Part shown: positions 4,003 to 6,034 of the stretch, piece after piece
Layout of the letters: each line of letters starts with the position of its first letter
Numbering within the stretch: position 1 is the first letter of the stretch
Assembly (NCBI RefSeq): GCF_004138405.1
Contig: NZ_PRLL01000026.1
Coordinates: 1-6,034 of the forward strand
DNA from: Candidatus Nanosyncoccus nanoralicus
GTDB taxonomy: Bacteria; Patescibacteriota; Saccharimonadia; Saccharimonadales; Saccharimonadaceae
Length of the DNA: 6,034 nt
Direction of reading: 5' to 3'
Translations under genes and position numbers: made by a program
Notes under the pieces: generated by a model
Seen by the model: the letters and a program-made list of their open reading frames with translations, nothing else
The model's database searches: none
Told to the model about the DNA's origin: nothing

Positions 4003-6034
4003 ATGGAAAGATATAATCCAACAAAAATAGAAGAAAAATGGCAAAAAATCTGGGAAACCGAGCAAGCTTTTCGTGCTGAAGAAAATGGTGCAGAAAAAAT
4101 GTACCTCGCAGAAATGTTCCCCTATCCATCTGGTGCTGGTCTTCATGTTGGCCATGTTCGTAATTTTTCTATTGTTGACGTTTTGACAAGATTCTATGCC
4201 CAAAATGGCAAAAACGTTCTTCGACCTTTTGGTTATGATACCTTTGGACTCCCTGCAGAGAACTACGCAATCAAAACTGGTATTTCTCCAGCCGAGGCCA
4301 CCAAAACCAATATTAATAACTTCAGAAAACAAGCCAAGCGCCTAGGCTTCTACATCGATTGGAATCGTGAAATTAATACCTCTGACCCTGAATATTACCG
4401 ATGGACTCAGTGGTGTTTCTTGCAACTATTTAAAAAGGGGCTCGCCTATCAGAAAGAAAGCTATCAATGGTGGTGCCCTAACGACCAAACCGTCTTAGCT
4501 AACGAACAGGTAGAAAATGGTCACTGTTGGCGCTGTGGTACCGAAGTTGAAAAGAAAAAAATGAAACAGTGGTTCTTTAAGATTACCGCTTATGCTGACG
4601 AACTTTTAGAAGAAATTGATCAACTCGATTGGCCCGAAAAAATCAAAACAATGCAGAAAAACTGGATTGGACGATCAGAGGGCGCCAATGTGAAATTTAA
4701 AGTCAAAGACCAAGAAGATACAATTGACATCTTTACCACTCGCCTTGACACTATTTGTGGCGCAACATTTTTGGTACTTGCACCTGAACATCCGAAAATT
4801 CCTGATTTAATTACCAAAGATACGGAAGAAGAAGTAAAAAACTATTGTGCTGCCGCTATTAAGAAATCGGAAATTGAACGTCAAGAAAACAAAGAGAAAA
4901 CCGGAGTCTTTACTGGTAGCTTCGCTATTAATCCAGTCACTAAAGAAGAAATCCCAATTTGGGTTTCAGATTACGTTCTTATTAATTATGGTGATGGTGC
5001 TGTCATGGCAGTGCCAGGTCACGATGAACGTGATTTTGCTTTTGCCTCAAAATATCAGCTGGAAATCAAAACAGTAGTTAAGCCAGTTGAGTTAAATAAT
5101 CAATCTGAAGCTCATGATGGTGACGCTCTGCAATTCTTCCACGATCGAGGTATTCTATTAAACTCAGGAAAATATAATAATTTAACCTCTAAAGAGGCCG
5201 AAAGCCAAATTTTATCAGACCTTGGGGAGGCTGTTGCTAATAAAAAAGTCACTTATCGTATGCGCGATTGGCTTATTTCACGTCAACGATACTGGGGTTG
5301 TCCAATCCCCATCGCCTACGATAAAGATGGTCAGCCACATGCTATCCCTGAGGATCAATTACCAGTAGTCTTGCCTGAAGTATCTGATTACCGTCCAGAT
5401 AAAACTGGCCGTTCTGCTCTTGCCAAAGCTGAAGATTGGCTAAAAGTTACTATTGATGGCGAGGAGATGATTCGAGAGACTGATACGCTAGATGGTTACG
5501 CCTGTTCCTCCTGGTATCTTTGGCGCTACGCATCACCACACTCCACCTCTACGGCTTGGGACCAAGATGCTGTTAAATACTGGGAGCCTCTCGATATTTA
5601 TTGCGGTGCCGACCACGCTGTTGCGCATCTGCTCTATATCCGTTTCTGGTGTAAATTCTTTGCCGATCAAGGTTATCTTCCATTCCGTGAACCTGTCAAA
5701 AAGCTTCTTTATAACGGCTATATTAACGCCCCTGATGGTAAAAAGATGTCAAAATCAAAAGGAAACGTGATTGATCCTCTCGATGTCATCGACTCTGGTT
5801 ACGGCGCAGATACCTTGAGGACCTACGAGCTCTTCATTGGTCCATACAACGAAGATGCGGCTTGGAGCACAACGGCAATTGGTGGAGTCTACCGCTTCCT
5901 CAATCGTTGTTTTAACCTCGCCATTAATCAACAAAATAACCGACTTCACTCTGGCACCCCTACTCAACTTATACGGCATAAGACAATCAAAAAAGTTACA
6001 GAAGATATCGCAAATACCAATTTTAATACTGCAG
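4003..6034 (+). CDS. leuS: Leucyl-tRNA synthetase, N-terminal 677 residues (3' end outside window)
   Basis: This class Ia synthetase charges tRNA-Leu with leucine in the cytoplasm. The frame is open from ATG 4003 to the right edge. Landmarks in order: MFPYPSGAGLHVGH with the HIGH motif at 48-51; RPFGYDTFGLPAEN; a zinc-type knuckle with Cys158, Cys175 and Cys178 around VLANEQVENG; the CP1 editing domain with TTRLDT (245-250) and GHDERD (339-344), so the Thr and Asp needed to clear mischarged tRNA are kept; RDWLISRQRYWGCPIP; GADHAVAHLLYIRFW; and KMSKS at 581-585. Only a few residues link NGYI to KMSKS, so the leucine-specific insertion of the E. coli enzyme is absent, as in the Bacillus-type enzyme of about 800 residues. 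The anticodon-binding and C-terminal domains, probably 120-190 residues, are not in view. A Shine-Dalgarno (AGGGAG, 3992-3997) supports the start. Confidence 0.97.
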   Translation, partial: MERYNPTKIEEKWQKIWETEQAFRAEENGAEKMYLAEMFPYPSGAGLHVGHVRNFSIVDVLTRFYAQNGKNVLRPFGYDTFGLPAENYAIKTGISPAEATKTNINNFRKQAKRLGFYIDWNREINTSDPEYYRWTQWCFLQLFKKGLAYQKESYQWWCPNDQTVLANEQVENGHCWRCGTEVEKKKMKQWFFKITAYADELLEEIDQLDWPEKIKTMQKNWIGRSEGANVKFKVKDQEDTIDIFTTRLDTICGATFLVLAPEHPKIPDLITKDTEEEVKNYCAAAIKKSEIERQENKEKTGVFTGSFAINPVTKEEIPIWVSDYVLINYGDGAVMAVPGHDERDFAFASKYQLEIKTVVKPVELNNQSEAHDGDALQFFHDRGILLNSGKYNNLTSKEAESQILSDLGEAVANKKVTYRMRDWLISRQRYWGCPIPIAYDKDGQPHAIPEDQLPVVLPEVSDYRPDKTGRSALAKAEDWLKVTIDGEEMIRETDTLDGYACSSWYLWRYASPHSTSTAWDQDAVKYWEPLDIYCGADHAVAHLLYIRFWCKFFADQGYLPFREPVKKLLYNGYINAPDGKKMSKSKGNVIDPLDVIDSGYGADTLRTYELFIGPYNEDAAWSTTAIGGVYRFLNRCFNLAINQQNNRLHSGTPTQLIRHKTIKKVTEDIANTNFNTA

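Noticed and set aside
3913..4332. Antisense open frame of 139 residues with Phe-rich hydrophobic stretches.
   Set aside because: It lies opposite the well-supported ends of the methyltransferase and leuS genes, has no good start signal, and its composition is what antisense of those genes would give.
5701..5757. Missing leucine-specific insertion before KMSKS in LeuRS as a novel reduction.
   Set aside because: Bacillus-type LeuRS enzymes also lack this insertion, so the short linker is an ordinary variant.
1..6034. CRISPR arrays, tRNA or rRNA genes, insertion sequences and attachment-site repeats.
   Set aside because: I saw no regularly spaced repeats, cloverleaf-like segments, transposase motifs or flanking direct repeats anywhere; nearly all bases are in recognisable genes.

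Overview
The window reads as a fragment of a small-genome bacterium, most likely of the Candidate Phyla Radiation (Patescibacteria, perhaps Candidatus Saccharibacteria), joined at its left end to a piece of a tailed-phage genome. The taxon is an inference from divergent but intact-looking enzymes, a compact layout, very short or absent leaders and an AT-leaning composition; no sequence here names it. All seven visible stops are TAA, and no in-frame TGA occurs in the real genes, so the standard bacterial code fits.

Layout. 1-516: the end of a phage major tail protein, then a short reading frame that begins like a phage tail assembly chaperone but stops at 59 codons. 518-2640: a three-gene operon on the + strand, ribose-5-phosphate isomerase B, a ribulose-phosphate 3-epimerase-like protein and a PfkB-family sugar kinase, closed by a hairpin terminator at 2641-2670. 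2680-3390: a LOG-family (lysine-decarboxylase-like) protein on the - strand, convergent with the operon. 3441-3968: a SpoU/TrmH-family RNA methyltransferase, divergent from the LOG gene across a 50-bp gap. 4003-6034: leucyl-tRNA synthetase, running off the right edge. No gene-free stretch exceeds 50 bases.

How the genes work together. RpiB and Rpe interconvert the pentose phosphates of the non-oxidative pentose phosphate pathway, and the kinase next to them probably phosphorylates a sugar or nucleoside feeding the same pool. The LOG protein acts on nucleoside monophosphates and would release ribose 5-phosphate, a loose link to the same pool. The methyltransferase and LeuRS belong to RNA modification and translation.

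The two most notable points are: (1) the abrupt join between a phage tail module and a cellular sugar operon near 450-517, either a real recombination remnant or a chimeric assembly; and (2) a divergent promoter pair at 3391-3440 in which each strand carries an extended -10 element (TGnTATAAT or TGnTAAAAT) exactly six bases before the ATG, with no Shine-Dalgarno, pointing to leaderless transcripts for both genes.
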